The notes under the pieces were generated by a model. That model did no database searches. It was not told the origin of the DNA and saw only the letters and a program-made list of their open reading frames with translations. Shown in pieces: positions 1 through 9,145 of a stretch of DNA of 64,000 bases (its first letter is position 1; each line of letters opens with the position of its first letter). The stretch covers positions 309,335 to 373,334 of the forward strand of contig CATOSP010000003.1 in assembly GCA_951812625.1 (NCBI GenBank), read 5' to 3'. This DNA is from an uncultured Dehalococcoidia bacterium (GTDB lineage Bacteria > Chloroflexota > Dehalococcoidia > Lucifugimonadales > UBA3495). The position numbers were made by a program, and so were the translations under genes.

Positions 1-354
1 CAGGAACGTATCAAGACTGCTATGATGTTCTTGCAACAGTCGGACGAGGAGTTCGCGTCCGGAGACCATCTGCAAGCCTCGGAGAAACTCTACGGCGCGG
101 CGGTCCAGGTTGTAACGGCCATCGCCCAACAATGCAACTGGCGTTATGAGAGCCACCGCTCCATGAAGAACGTTGTTTATCGCTTGGCTCAGGAGCACTC
201 CGACAACTCAATAATCAGCGAATTCAATACCGCGGAAAGGTTCCATTGGCACTTCTACCACGACAGCCTGGAACCCTACGAAATAGAAGCGGAGCGGCCC
301 ATAGTCCATCGGTTCGTTGCCCGGATGTCAGCGTTGGCCGACGTGGAGGTATAG
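1..354 (+). CDS. PaREP1/HEPN-like small protein, 5' end outside the window
   Basis: The frame is open to the first base of the window and the residues before the first ATG (22) read as plausible protein, so the gene probably starts upstream. About 118 residues are visible. The all-helical pattern (FASGDHLQASEKLYGAA, then a conserved middle with HRSMKNVVYRLA) resembles PaREP1-type HEPN-superfamily proteins, small helical bundles often linked to nucleotidyltransferase or RNA-related systems. No RX4-6H catalytic motif is clear. Family assignment is by eye; the partner gene, if any, lies outside the window. Confidence 0.55.
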   Translation, partial: QERIKTAMMFLQQSDEEFASGDHLQASEKLYGAAVQVVTAIAQQCNWRYESHRSMKNVVYRLAQEHSDNSIISEFNTAERFHWHFYHDSLEPYEIEAERPIVHRFVARMSALADVEV

Positions 355-410
355 TCTCCGGACGCCGGCCAGCTTCAATTCTGGTGGGATGGACGGGGTT
401 TCAGAGTTCC

Positions 411-1961
411 CTACATACCTCGACGGATGAAGTCCGAAATGCGTTCTCCGATCATCATGGTTGTGACGTTGGTGTTCGCGCGAACGCAGTCGGGCATGAT
501 GGAGGCGTCCACCACACGGATGCCCTCCAATCCGTGAACTCTCCCGTACTGGTCCACCACCGCCATTGGGTCTGATGCCGGTCCCATCTTGCAGGTACAC
601 GTTATGTGCTGGCCCGTGGAGACCTCCCGGTAGAGGAACTCGTCGAGGGCATCGTCCGAGGCCAGGTCGGCGTCCGTCGGCTCGGTACGGTCCTCGATTA
701 TCTCCCGGAACCTGGGATGGTCCGCCAGCCGCACACACATGCGCACCGTATCACGCAACCGCTTCCGGTCGAACTCCTCCTTGAGGTAGTTGTAGTCCAA
801 GAAGGGCTGCACCGACGGGTCGGCGGACTGGAGCCGGAGTTCGCCGGAACCCACTGCCAGGTTCAGGATCACCAGCATCCGTATGCCCAGGGGTTCCATG
901 CGGTCGCCGCCGCGGTTGATCCGCTCGGTGGCGAAGGACTGCATCAGGACCTGGATATCGTTGCGCAGGTGGGAACCCTCTGCCGTGGTGCGGAGCGCCA
1001 TCTGCATCCGGGGAGCGAAGCCGTCCAGCGGGTGTTCGGGTCTGGTACGCCACGTCACCGGAACGGTTGGATGGTCGCGCATACTCTGGCCGACGCCGGG
1101 GAGGTCGTGGACCACCGGAATGTCGAAGCTGGCCAGTTGCGCCGCCGGTCCCACGCCCGAAAGCATCAGGATGTGGGGCGAGCCGATTGCGCCCGAGCTG
1201 AGTACTATCTCGTCGCCCTCAGCGACGAACCTTTCACCCCCGCTCTCAACCTCTACTCCCACTGCCTTCTTGCCCTCGAATACGATGCGATGGACCGTGC
1301 AGTTGGGCCGCAGGGTGAGGTTCAGGCGGTGCCGGGCCATGTTGAGGTAGCCCAGGGCCGTGCTCCAGCGGATGCCGTTGGGGTTGTTCACCGGGCATGG
1401 GCCGACCCCCGATGCGTCGGGAAGGTTGTGGTCAGGGCTGTCAGGGATGCCGATGGCCCGGCAGGCATCGTAGAATGCCTGCTGGTCGGGCAGCATCTCA
1501 TTGGGCTTGAACCGCCGCACGATTATGGGGCCGTCAGAATTGTGGAAGTCGTCGGTGCCGAAGTCGGTATCAGTCTCGATCATACGGAAGTATTGCAGCA
1601 GGTCCTGGAAGCGCCACTGGTCGTTGCCCATAGCCGCCCAGGAATCGTAGTCCTCTGGAACGCCCCGCAGGAACACCTGGCCGTTGATGGCGCTCGACCC
1701 GCCGGTGACCTTGCCCCTGGGCACCAGCATCGGCTCGGCCTGCTCGGTGGCCTTGCCGGTAAACTGCCAGTTGTGGTCGCTGGTCATGATATCGGTGCCA
1801 GTGGCGTAGCCGAACTTGACCTCCTCGGGCAGATGCTCGAAGTCGGGGTAGTCCGGCCCGGCTTCCAACAGCAGCACCGAGTGGGAGGGGTCCTCGCTCA
1901 ACCGCGTGGCTACGATTGACCCCGCGGAACCTGAGCCTATGACGATGCAGTCGTATTTCAT
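411..1961 (-). CDS. GMC family FAD-dependent oxidoreductase (choline dehydrogenase-like)
   Basis: About 516 residues, the normal length for glucose-methanol-choline oxidoreductases. The N terminus has the dinucleotide-binding motif GSGSAGSIVATRL, a GKVTGGSSAINGQ segment typical of the family near residue 85, and a C-terminal active-site region with a His (GQHITCTCKMG) and an Asn (ANTNVTTMMIGE). It should oxidise an alcohol with FAD; the substrate cannot be read from sequence. I prefer the ATG at 1961 with GGAG ten bases upstream; a TTG two codons earlier is also possible. It lies convergent to the partial gene at 1-354. Confidence 0.9.
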   Translation of the reverse strand: MKYDCIVIGSGSAGSIVATRLSEDPSHSVLLLEAGPDYPDFEHLPEEVKFGYATGTDIMTSDHNWQFTGKATEQAEPMLVPRGKVTGGSSAINGQVFLRGVPEDYDSWAAMGNDQWRFQDLLQYFRMIETDTDFGTDDFHNSDGPIIVRRFKPNEMLPDQQAFYDACRAIGIPDSPDHNLPDASGVGPCPVNNPNGIRWSTALGYLNMARHRLNLTLRPNCTVHRIVFEGKKAVGVEVESGGERFVAEGDEIVLSSGAIGSPHILMLSGVGPAAQLASFDIPVVHDLPGVGQSMRDHPTVPVTWRTRPEHPLDGFAPRMQMALRTTAEGSHLRNDIQVLMQSFATERINRGGDRMEPLGIRMLVILNLAVGSGELRLQSADPSVQPFLDYNYLKEEFDRKRLRDTVRMCVRLADHPRFREIIEDRTEPTDADLASDDALDEFLYREVSTGQHITCTCKMGPASDPMAVVDQYGRVHGLEGIRVVDASIMPDCVRANTNVTTMMIGERISDFIRRGM

Positions 1962-2093
1962 TGACAAGAATCTCCGGTTCTTTATGGTGGCCGGTGGTCA
2001 GTGATCAGCTTCCAATGGTTGATGTCCATATCAGCGGCATCGGTCAACAAATGACTGATGATGGGCTGATGGCGGATTAGTAAACGGACGCTC

Positions 2094-2489
2094 TTACTCG
2101 CCCAGGTTGACCACGATGTTGTCCGGGGAGCGGGCCAGTACTGCGGTCTGCGGTTCGTCGTAGGGGTTGGCCTCTATGTGAGGGGTGTTGGCCGGGACGA
2201 ACAGGAAGTCGCCGGGGCCGGCCTCCACGTACTCCTTGAAGTCTTCCCCGAAATAGACCCGGACCCGGCCGCTGAGAATGTACGCGGCGGTCTCGGCCTC
2301 GCCGTGGTGGTGGGGTGGTCCGGCCTCGTTGGGCGCGGCGGTGACCAACCCAAGCCAGATCTTGGACGCACCAGCGGTCAGCGCTGTTATCCCAGGACGA
2401 CGCTCCATGCCCCTGGTCTGCGCCGTGGTGGTCGCCTCCTGCGGCCCATGCACTACGTAGGGCTTCGTGCCCTGTGCGGAAGTGCTCAT
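2094..2489 (-). CDS. Cupin-domain protein
   Basis: 131 residues with one conserved cupin barrel: the metal-binding motif 1 (PPHHHGEAETAAYILSG) around residue 58 and motif 2 (PGDFLFVPANTPH) around residue 92. The His residues and the Glu of motif 1 are present, so metal binding is likely. Single-domain cupins of this size may be isomerases, dioxygenases or simple binding proteins, and no substrate can be named. The ATG at 2489 is preceded by GGGAGCG. It reads in the same direction as the GMC gene, 132 bases upstream of it, so co-transcription is possible. Confidence 0.85.
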   Translation of the reverse strand: MSTSAQGTKPYVVHGPQEATTTAQTRGMERRPGITALTAGASKIWLGLVTAAPNEAGPPHHHGEAETAAYILSGRVRVYFGEDFKEYVEAGPGDFLFVPANTPHIEANPYDEPQTAVLARSPDNIVVNLGE

Positions 2490-2883
2490 GTCATCGCTCC
2501 CTTCATCCAGATTAAGAATGTCGATGGCGGGTAGTCACTGATTTGTACCTGTCTCAGAACAGTGGCCGGTCCGTCTCATCCCTTTCGCTAAAGGGAAATT
2601 CATCAGTTTTCCGGACATTTCCGGTCACTTTCACCTATTCCCACCTTGCAATCGGGGAAATTGCTGTGAGAACTGCGGCGGTGTTCCGTTCCTGAAATCT
2701 CCCCCAGGAATCCGGAATCCTGAAATGATGGGTAACCGTGGCGGACATGTTTGACGGCACCGACCGGCAGTATGCAGGGGGCGAAACCCAGTCCGTTCAT
2801 CCATCGATACAAAGACGTTTGCCTGCATTTTGCATCATGAACAAGCGGGACCGCTACCACCAACTGTCAGGCGGTCACTGGTT
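2490..2883. other. Intergenic stretch carrying one copy of a dispersed CCGGACATTTCCGGTCA motif
   Basis: No convincing gene is seen. Positions 2611-2629 read CCGGACATTTCCGGTCACT, exactly the sequence found again at the tandem array near 26.26 kb. The core is an imperfect palindrome (ACCGG-6 bases-CCGGT type). The flank (AGTTTTCC before, GGGGAAATTG after) also resembles the AT-rich parts of the 26 kb array. Confidence 0.5.
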
Positions 2884-3405
2884 CTATACGAACCAGCCCA
2901 TGCCCCGGTAGTAGCCGCGCAGGTAGGCAATCTGGCCGCCGTGGACGGTGTTGTCGTAGACGAGCGTCCCCAGCATATCGGCCGCCGGGCGCGAATCCCC
3001 GTTGGGCATGGTGATAGTCCCGGCCATGGTCTCGTCGCTGACGGAACCGAGCCACTCCCTGGCGCACCCCTTGACCGCCTCGTAGTAGCCGGTCAGGGCT
3101 TCCCGGGAAGGGGCCTGCCAGGCCGCCACGTCCTCGGCGGACATTCCCTGTCCGGTGCCCGAATCGGAGCTCATGCCACACTTCTCGTGCCAACCGTCGC
3201 GCACCCAAAGCTCGGGCTGAGAGAGGAACCGGGTGTTGACGAAGGTGTCCACGACGCGGGTCATGTGCCAGAGGAGCCAGGCGATGGAATTACTCTGATC
3301 GTTGGGCTGGGCGTTCCAGGCCTCGTCGCCCAGGTCGTTGATGGCGCGGTCTACCATACCCCAGTTGCGTTCCAGAGTGGTCAACGAAATTGTTGCTGCC
3401 GGCAT
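2884..3405 (-). CDS. DinB superfamily protein
   Basis: 173 residues from the ATG at 3405, chosen because GGAGAGAA sits just upstream; longer starts lack such a site. The protein reads as a four-helix DinB/YfiT-like bundle: an N-terminal helix (LERNWGMVDRAINDL), the SIAWLLWHMTRVVD segment with its conserved His, and a second His near the C terminus (VYDNTVHGGQIAYLRG). These His residues form the metal site in the family, whose members are often thiol-dependent transferases or hydrolases. Function is otherwise unknown. The neighbouring TPP-enzyme gene has an almost identical ribosome-binding sequence. Confidence 0.85.
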   Translation of the reverse strand: MPAATISLTTLERNWGMVDRAINDLGDEAWNAQPNDQSNSIAWLLWHMTRVVDTFVNTRFLSQPELWVRDGWHEKCGMSSDSGTGQGMSAEDVAAWQAPSREALTGYYEAVKGCAREWLGSVSDETMAGTITMPNGDSRPAADMLGTLVYDNTVHGGQIAYLRGYYRGMGWFV

Positions 3406-3484
3406 GTCTTCTCTCCGACTCGTAGATTTGGCTGTCGGGATTGGACCGATAGCTCGCATGATTGCCTGGGTATCGGTCCAAAGG

Positions 3485-4075
3485 TCAGGCAGTCCTGGGC
3501 CCCATTGAATTCTTCAGGTCTTCAATGACCTGGTCGCGGGAGCGGGTCTGCCACCTTCTGCGCTGTCCAATTGGGAGGTTCTCGATCTCCGGGTAGACTT
3601 TCATGGCCACGAATACTGGACCTGGCTGTTCCAGGATTTGCTGGATGTTGTTGGAGAAGTCCTCCAGGTTGTCGAAGGCGTAGGCTGCGGGGTATCCGGA
3701 GCCGCGGGCGATGACATCGTACTGGACGTTGGCCGCATTGGGGACAGGCTGGCCCCCGGTGGTGGCGTAGCACTCGTTGTCGAGCATAAAGTGGTAGAAG
3801 TTCTCGGGCGCTTTCTCTGCGATGGTGGGCAGTGCGCCCAGGTTCATCAGAACGTCGCCTTCCGAGTCGAACAGCACCACTTTCTCATTGGGGCGGGCCA
3901 GGGCCAGGCCCAGTCCGAATGATGCGTGGCCGCCCATAGCCGGATCGCCCAGCGGGACGTCCCTGGTCTCATTGGTGCTGATGTTCACCCAATGGCGGCC
4001 CCCGCGTCCGGGGATGACCACCGCGTCGCCCCGGTATTGCTGGAAGACCCGAAGCATATCCTCAGTTTGGAACAT
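3485..4075 (-). CDS. TPP-binding enzyme, small C-terminal-type subunit (sulfopyruvate/phosphonopyruvate decarboxylase-like)
   Basis: 196 residues from the ATG at 4075, which has GGAGAGAAAG upstream. It corresponds to the pyrophosphate-binding half of a thiamine-diphosphate enzyme: GDPAMGGHASFGLGLALA followed by the cofactor motif FDSEGDVLMNLGALPT and DNECYATTGGQP. Two-subunit decarboxylases such as ComDE have beta subunits of this size, but no alpha-subunit gene is adjacent, so the partner or substrate is unknown. It could also be an isolated TPP-binding domain of the benzaldehyde-lyase type. Confidence 0.8.
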   Translation of the reverse strand: MFQTEDMLRVFQQYRGDAVVIPGRGGRHWVNISTNETRDVPLGDPAMGGHASFGLGLALARPNEKVVLFDSEGDVLMNLGALPTIAEKAPENFYHFMLDNECYATTGGQPVPNAANVQYDVIARGSGYPAAYAFDNLEDFSNNIQQILEQPGPVFVAMKVYPEIENLPIGQRRRWQTRSRDQVIEDLKNSMGPRTA

Positions 4076-4272
4076 CTTTCTCTCCGAGTGGTTGGTTGCC
4101 GATTGGTATAGAAATTTCACCGTAGCCGAATGAGAGCAACGGTGAAGTTGAATAGCCCGAGGTTGCCGTGTACAGGGTATCAGACCGGAAGAGCATCTGG
4201 CGATAGCGTTTCTTCGACAGGAGAGAACGCTATCCGGACTCTATCTTGTGGTGTATCCACGGTCCGGGCAAC

Positions 4273-5217
4273 TTAGGATCCCAACTCCTCCCACTCCACC
4301 TCCAGCAGCGGGCCACCACCGCGTTCCAGCACTGCAAGATAGGCGTCGCTGGCCAGTTGGAGGGGATCGTGAGTCAGGCCCTCAACCTTGGCCCGGAAGG
4401 CTTTTTGGCCGTCGGGTGAACTGAGGAACACGGTAAGGTACAAAGCCTCACCCTGGGCACGGCCATATGCGCCCACGGGCAGTTGGCAGCCGCCGCCCAG
4501 CTTCTCCAGGAAGGCCCGCTCTGCCGTGGCGGCGAACCTGGTCTCAGGGTCTTCGGCAGGGCGGAGGATGTCCATCAGTTCAGCATCGTTGGCCCGCACC
4601 TCGATGGCCAGCGCTCCCTGTCCGGGAGGAGGTACGAACCTCTGGGCGGACAAGTATTCGGCTATGTGGCCGGTGAGCCCCATCCGGGCCAGACCGGCCG
4701 CCGCCAGGACTGCGCCGTCATATCCTGAGTCTGGGTCATCGCCGGTGGCCTTGCTCAAGCGGGTGTCAACGTTGCCGCGAATGGGCAACACTGTGGCCTG
4801 GGGGCAAAGGGTCTGGAGCAACGCCTGGCGACGCGGACTGCTGGTGCCGATGCGCGCCCCCGTGGGAAGATCAGACAGGCGACAGTTCCAGCGGTTAACC
4901 AGAACGTCCCTGGGGTCGGCGCGTTTAGGCGTCGCGCCGATGGCCAGGCCGTCTGGTAGCTCGGTCGGCATGTCCTTAAGGCTGTGGACCGCCATATCCA
5001 GCGTTCCGTCCAGCAACTGCCGCTCGATTTCCTTGACGAATATGCCCAGCCCCATACCAGCCAGGGGGGCAGTCGGGTTGGCGTCCCCTTGAGTGCGCAC
5101 CACCTCAACCTGGAAGTCCAGGTCTGGGTACAGCCCTCGCAGAGTGGTCAATACTTCTTCGGTCTGACGCAGGGCCAGGCCGCTGCCGCGAGTGCCAACC
5201 TTGAACGTCTTTCTCAT
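4273..5217 (-). CDS. hemC: Hydroxymethylbilane synthase (porphobilinogen deaminase)
   Basis: 314 residues, full length for HemC. It polymerises four porphobilinogens into hydroxymethylbilane in the cytosol. Visible features are the N-terminal VGTRGSGLALRQTEEV, the active-site HSLKDMPTELP, IGTSSPRRQA, the RGNVDTRL motif, and the dipyrromethane-cofactor Cys near residue 242 in GGGCQLPVGAYG. It is the last gene of the minus-strand tetrapyrrole cluster, downstream of the siroheme-forming dehydrogenase and siroheme decarboxylase, fitting the siroheme-dependent route to haem or haem d1. Confidence 0.97.
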   Translation of the reverse strand: MRKTFKVGTRGSGLALRQTEEVLTTLRGLYPDLDFQVEVVRTQGDANPTAPLAGMGLGIFVKEIERQLLDGTLDMAVHSLKDMPTELPDGLAIGATPKRADPRDVLVNRWNCRLSDLPTGARIGTSSPRRQALLQTLCPQATVLPIRGNVDTRLSKATGDDPDSGYDGAVLAAAGLARMGLTGHIAEYLSAQRFVPPPGQGALAIEVRANDAELMDILRPAEDPETRFAATAERAFLEKLGGGCQLPVGAYGRAQGEALYLTVFLSSPDGQKAFRAKVEGLTHDPLQLASDAYLAVLERGGGPLLEVEWEELGS

Positions 5218-5314
5218 TGGGAGACGGGTCCTATCCGCCGGTCCCTGGCCGGCATGGCGGTACGGAGCGGCGTTGTCAGTTGGGAAGTGTTGCGGGCCAC
5301 CAACCTAACGCCCC

Positions 5315-6058
5315 CTAGCGTCCTCGGACTCCGGTCGCGGCAGGGAGTTGACCGTGTTGGAGAGCCGCGCATGGCCCGTTTGGTGAATCCGGGTCGCACC
5401 GGTCAACCGAGGAGCAGAGGTCAGAGGTTTCCGGGTTGGTCAAGTCTGCGAGTAGGGCGGATTCGGCCTCTTCCTCACGGCCCGATTGGACCAATTCCAG
5501 CACTTCGGGAGTCATGCTGCACTGCCACCGCTGGGGGTGGACCTTTACTCCCATGCGTTTGATCTCCCGCCGTACGCGGGACAGCACGGGGGCAAGGTCG
5601 GACCATTGTAGGGCAGAAGAGTCTTCGAGGGACTCACGCAGCTTGCGGGCAAGGGCCGGGCTGGCCCCGCCCGTGGATATGGCCAGGGTCACCTGGCCCC
5701 GTTTCACGATGGCTGGAGCGATGAATGAGCACAGTACAGGGTCGTCCACCACGTTCAGGAGGATGCCGTGTTCCTCTGCCTCCTCGAAGATGCTGCGGTT
5801 GACGTCCCGCCGGTTGGTGGCGGCGATGCCCACAAACGCACCGCACAGGTCGCCAGGGCGGTATTCGCGTGGCGTCCACTCCAGCCTTCCCTCTTCGGAT
5901 AGAGACTGGATCATGGGGGTAGCGTCGGGGCTGACCACGGACACAACCGCTCCGGATTCCAACAGCTTGATTATCTTGTCCTGGGCGATCGTGCCTCCCC
6001 CAATGACGACACACCGCCTGCCCTTCAGGTTGAGATAAACCGGATAGTATTCAGACAT
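5315..6058 (-). CDS. Precorrin-2 dehydrogenase / sirohydrochlorin ferrochelatase (CysG N-domain type)
   Basis: 247 residues from the ATG at 6058. The Rossmann motif VVIGGGTIAQDKIIKLLESGA at the N terminus, VGIAATNRRDVN and the Met8p central segment LAISTGGASPALARKLRE are all present. The family oxidises precorrin-2 to sirohydrochlorin with NAD and may insert iron. The C-terminal tail of about 35 residues (after LLADLTN) is low in recognisable sequence. It sits between hemC and the fused siroheme decarboxylase, so its product probably feeds that enzyme. Confidence 0.92.
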   Translation of the reverse strand: MSEYYPVYLNLKGRRCVVIGGGTIAQDKIIKLLESGAVVSVVSPDATPMIQSLSEEGRLEWTPREYRPGDLCGAFVGIAATNRRDVNRSIFEEAEEHGILLNVVDDPVLCSFIAPAIVKRGQVTLAISTGGASPALARKLRESLEDSSALQWSDLAPVLSRVRREIKRMGVKVHPQRWQCSMTPEVLELVQSGREEEAESALLADLTNPETSDLCSSVDRCDPDSPNGPCAALQHGQLPAATGVRGR

Positions 6059-6152
6059 TTTCTTAGATGTATCCCCTTGTATCCCCTCGGTAATGTGGAC
6101 CCTCGACAGCCGCACCGGTCGGCTCGCGAGTATAGAGTCCGTTCCTTAGATA

Positions 6153-6198
6153 CGGATCCTCAGCGAGTGCAGCGACCCACCACAACACAGAGGATCCG
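6153..6198 (-). other. Inverted repeat between siroheme genes
   Basis: CGGATCCTC (6153-6161) and GAGGATCCG (6190-6198) form a perfect 9-bp inverted repeat with a 28-base loop. It lies just 3' of the siroheme decarboxylase stop and 5' of the dehydrogenase start on the minus strand. No T-run follows, so it may be an mRNA-processing or regulatory hairpin rather than a terminator. Confidence 0.4.
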
Positions 6199-6216
6199 AA
6201 TTTCCGGTGATGGCAA

Positions 6217-7290
6217 CTAGGATGTCGAGACCGGATCGGGTTTCATGGCCAGGTCATGGCCGGGCGCTTCCGATACCCGGTAGCGTTCGTAGTCATCGAC
6301 GAAGTAACGCACCCGTGTCTTCTTGTATTCCCTGGTGCTGTAGAGCATCAGCCGCTCGGTGATTCCGGTGGCCTCGCTGATCTCCCGCTCGATTTCCTCG
6401 CAACCCTCCGGCGACGTGGCATGGACCATTGTGAAGTGGGTATAGGGCCAGTCGGGGAACGTGGGGCGTTGGTAGCAGTGGGTGACGGCCTTGTGCCCGG
6501 CCATGGTCATGCCCACTTCGTCGGAGCGCTCTTCCGGCACCTTCCATACGATCATCGCGTTGGCCCGGAACCCGGAGCGGCGGTGATGCAGCACGGCGCT
6601 GTACCGGCGCATGATGCGGCGGTCCTGGAATTCCTGGGCCATGGCGTAAAGCTCTTCCGTGCTCTTGCCCAGCCGCTGCGCCATGGCGTCGAAGGGCCTG
6701 GGAATCAGTTCCAGGTCTTCCTGGAGTTCTAGGATTGCCGCCTTGTCCTCGTCGCTCACGTCCACCGCACGGTTCCAGCTTTCGGCGGCTGACTTGTCGT
6801 AGCCGTCGGGGCTGTAGTTGTAGGACGATCCCTTCTGCTGCACCATGTCGAAGTTGACGCCAATCTTGAAGAACCGGATGGTGGGCATGATGCGGCAACT
6901 GAGCGCGCCCGTTTCCCGGGCCATGAAATTCACCGTGGACTCCAGGTCATGGTCCGGCGGCACCGCCAGGGTGAACCACAAGTTGTAGTAGGAACCCTCC
7001 CGGGCATAGTTGTGGCTGACACCGGGATGGCGGTTGATCCAGAGGGCGCTGCGGTGCAGATCATCCGGCTCGAATGCCATGGCTACGAGGGTGGTCTTGT
7101 AGCCGAGGCGTCGGGTGTCGAATATGGCGCTGACCTGCCTGAGCACGTTCTGGCGCTTCAATTCGGTCAGCCGCTCCAGCACTTCGTCCTCGGATATTTC
7201 CAGTTCTTCGCCCAACTCGGCATAGGGTCGGTCCACCATCGGGAAGCGGCTCTGGATAAGGTTCAACAGCTTTCTGTCGGTAAGGTCCAT
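6217..7290 (-). CDS. Siroheme decarboxylase, AhbA-AhbB fusion (Lrp/AsnC-like)
   Basis: 357 residues made of two Lrp/AsnC-like halves. Half one begins with the winged helix LTDRKLLNLIQSRFP, and half two begins near residue 180 with SDEDKAAILELQEDLELIPRPF. Each half has a following alpha/beta domain, including SHNYAREGSYYNLWFT in half one and THCYQRPTFPDWPYTHFTMVH in half two, which match the His/Tyr-rich sites of AhbA and AhbB. These enzymes decarboxylate siroheme to didecarbosiroheme, and in most genomes they are separate genes of about 150-180 residues. Adjacent hemC and siroheme genes support this role over a transcription factor. The later enzymes AhbC and AhbD are not in the window. Confidence 0.88.
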   Translation of the reverse strand: MDLTDRKLLNLIQSRFPMVDRPYAELGEELEISEDEVLERLTELKRQNVLRQVSAIFDTRRLGYKTTLVAMAFEPDDLHRSALWINRHPGVSHNYAREGSYYNLWFTLAVPPDHDLESTVNFMARETGALSCRIMPTIRFFKIGVNFDMVQQKGSSYNYSPDGYDKSAAESWNRAVDVSDEDKAAILELQEDLELIPRPFDAMAQRLGKSTEELYAMAQEFQDRRIMRRYSAVLHHRRSGFRANAMIVWKVPEERSDEVGMTMAGHKAVTHCYQRPTFPDWPYTHFTMVHATSPEGCEEIEREISEATGITERLMLYSTREYKKTRVRYFVDDYERYRVSEAPGHDLAMKPDPVSTS

Positions 7291-7402
7291 TGTCCTGGCG
7301 TGCTCCTTACATCAAGAATCGGATCCTTGGCGACCGTACCGGTCGGCGTGTGGGCATCTGGCGACGTTCTCAGTTGGATTGGTCCCGCTGGGAAAGAACT
7401 TG

Positions 7403-8008
7403 TCACATACGGTTCTGATAAGACTCGGCGAGGCCGATCAGGACCCGGTCGGCCAGTTCAAGGATGCGTCCCTGGTGCTCGGGGTCGGCGGAGTCCACGA
7501 CCAGCGACCTGAAGAATATGAACGCCTCCAGCGTGTCGCTGAGGGGAACGCCACGCTCGGACATCTCTGCCCCGTATTCGCGCCCCAGGGTATTGGACTC
7601 AGCCAGGGCGTCCTGACGTTGGCGGCGTCCGCCCTGGCCACCGGGTTCCTGTGCGAGCAACGAGAGCAGCCTGCGTCCGAACAGGCGCATCCGGCCCCGG
7701 CCCTCTTCCTCAACACTCTGGTACCAGGGCTGGCTGGCGACCTTTTCCTGGTGCAGCCGACGGCGGATGCGCCGAAGCGCAGAACCCTCCAGAGTGCCGT
7801 CGCCTCCAGGTTGCGGCCTCGTGGACGGTGGGCTGGTCAGGGCCGTAACGTCGCTGCTGCGAAATCGGCGATGGCCGCCGGGGGTCCGATACACCGGCAC
7901 ATGGCCGTTGTCGGCCCACTGCCGAAGTGTGGCCTCGTTCACATCGAGCAGACGGCACGCCTCTCCCAGCGAAAGCCACCGGTCCCCATTCGTGGGAAGT
8001 TTGACCAT
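7403..8008 (-). CDS. MerR-type helix-turn-helix regulator with helical C-terminal domain
   Basis: About 201 residues from the ATG at 8008. Residues 10-55 form an excisionase/MerR-like DNA-binding domain (WLSLGEACRLLDVNEATLRQWADNG, then the wing TPGGHRRFRSSDV). After a Pro/Gly linker the C terminus is helical (SDTLEAFIFFRSLVV), resembling the N-domain of RsbR-type sensors. It probably regulates transcription in response to an unknown signal. It heads the minus-strand tetrapyrrole cluster, 112 bases upstream of the siroheme decarboxylase, so it may regulate that cluster. A GTG start 60 bases upstream is possible. Confidence 0.8.
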   Translation of the reverse strand: MVKLPTNGDRWLSLGEACRLLDVNEATLRQWADNGHVPVYRTPGGHRRFRSSDVTALTSPPSTRPQPGGDGTLEGSALRRIRRRLHQEKVASQPWYQSVEEEGRGRMRLFGRRLLSLLAQEPGGQGGRRQRQDALAESNTLGREYGAEMSERGVPLSDTLEAFIFFRSLVVDSADPEHQGRILELADRVLIGLAESYQNRM

Positions 8009-8308
8009 GAAAATATACAGAAATCTATAGAATTCTCGTTTCCCGCTTTGCCCGATAGAGCCTAGCACAGCGCCGCATTTCCGTCAATGCCGGAAAACGC
8101 CTCATTTGTCCTGATTGAGTGAGCAATTATGGCGCCCTTTCTACGCCTCGTCGATGCGGAGCCAAAGCATCATTACGGAATGAGCGTTGGCTACCTTCAC
8201 ATCCGGTCCTTTGCGCATCCGGTCCTTTTCGCGTAAGGGAGACCTCACAGTTTCTTATTCGTCCTCGACATTTATGTTATAGTGAAGTATCTCGTGTTGA
8301 GGTGCCGC

Positions 8309-8965
8309 ATGGAACGAGAGTTGGAGAAGGCCAAACGCGGACTTTTTCGTAATATATCGCGCAAAATAGACTCGCAAGCAGTAGTGGACGCCATGAAACG
8401 CGTCCCCAGAGAGGAATTCGTGCCGCCACCGACCCGACACATGGCCTACCTCGACATTCCTCTTGCCATCGGAGAGGGGCAGACTATCTCCCAGCCATAT
8501 ATCGTGGCGATGATAACTGCGGCTCTGGGTCTGCGGGGCAACGAGAAGGTGCTGGAAGTGGGTACGGGCAGCGGTTACCAGGCCGCAATCCTGTCGCTGC
8601 TGCTTCCGCACGGCCGGATCATAACCGTGGAGCGCATCCCTTCCCTGGCCGACCGCGCCCGGTCCCTTCTGCGCGAGCTGGGGTGCGCCAACGTAGAAGT
8701 GAAGATAGCCGGTACAACCCTCGGATGGCCGGAAGATGGCCGATACGATGCAATTGTGGTTTCAGCAGCCGCGCCCAGCCTGGCCGGCGAACTGGTGGAC
8801 CAACTTGCCCCCGGAGGCCGCATGGTGGTCCCGGTAGGGTCTCTTGAACGTCAGGAATTGGTAGAATGCCACCGAACTGGCGAGGGGCTGTCGCTGCGTA
8901 TGCTCGGACCCTGCCGGTTCGTGCCACTGCTTGGACCCGGAGCCTTCCCCCGGCCCCAGAACTGA
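8309..8965 (+). CDS. pcm: Protein-L-isoaspartate O-methyltransferase
   Basis: 218 residues from the ATG at 8309, preceded by TTGAGGTG. The family repairs isoaspartyl residues with SAM in the cytosol. Visible are VPREEFVPP, the AIGEGQTISQPYIVA active-site segment and motif I VLEVGTGSGYQAAIL, followed by motif II-like TVERIP and the C-terminal GGRMVVPVG. Full length for PIMT. It is transcribed divergently from the tetrapyrrole cluster. Confidence 0.93.
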   Translation: MERELEKAKRGLFRNISRKIDSQAVVDAMKRVPREEFVPPPTRHMAYLDIPLAIGEGQTISQPYIVAMITAALGLRGNEKVLEVGTGSGYQAAILSLLLPHGRIITVERIPSLADRARSLLRELGCANVEVKIAGTTLGWPEDGRYDAIVVSAAAPSLAGELVDQLAPGGRMVVPVGSLERQELVECHRTGEGLSLRMLGPCRFVPLLGPGAFPRPQN

Positions 8966-9145
8966 CTCGAAGCTCGACCGTGTTTTTCTCATCCCGCCAT
9001 GCCCCGACGTGGGGTTGACCCGTTCCTGCAAATGGTCCTGCTCCCCGACATTATGGGACGGAGCCGTCTTCCCTGATCGAGGTGGCGTTCCATGCCGGTT
9101 GATATAATGGTCCCAATTCGACCCACACGGAACTGATAACCTGAA

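Noticed and set aside
606-1919. 437-residue plus-strand open frame opposite the GMC oxidoreductase
   Set aside because: It is the antisense of a clear GMC gene, has no motif of its own and reflects high GC content.
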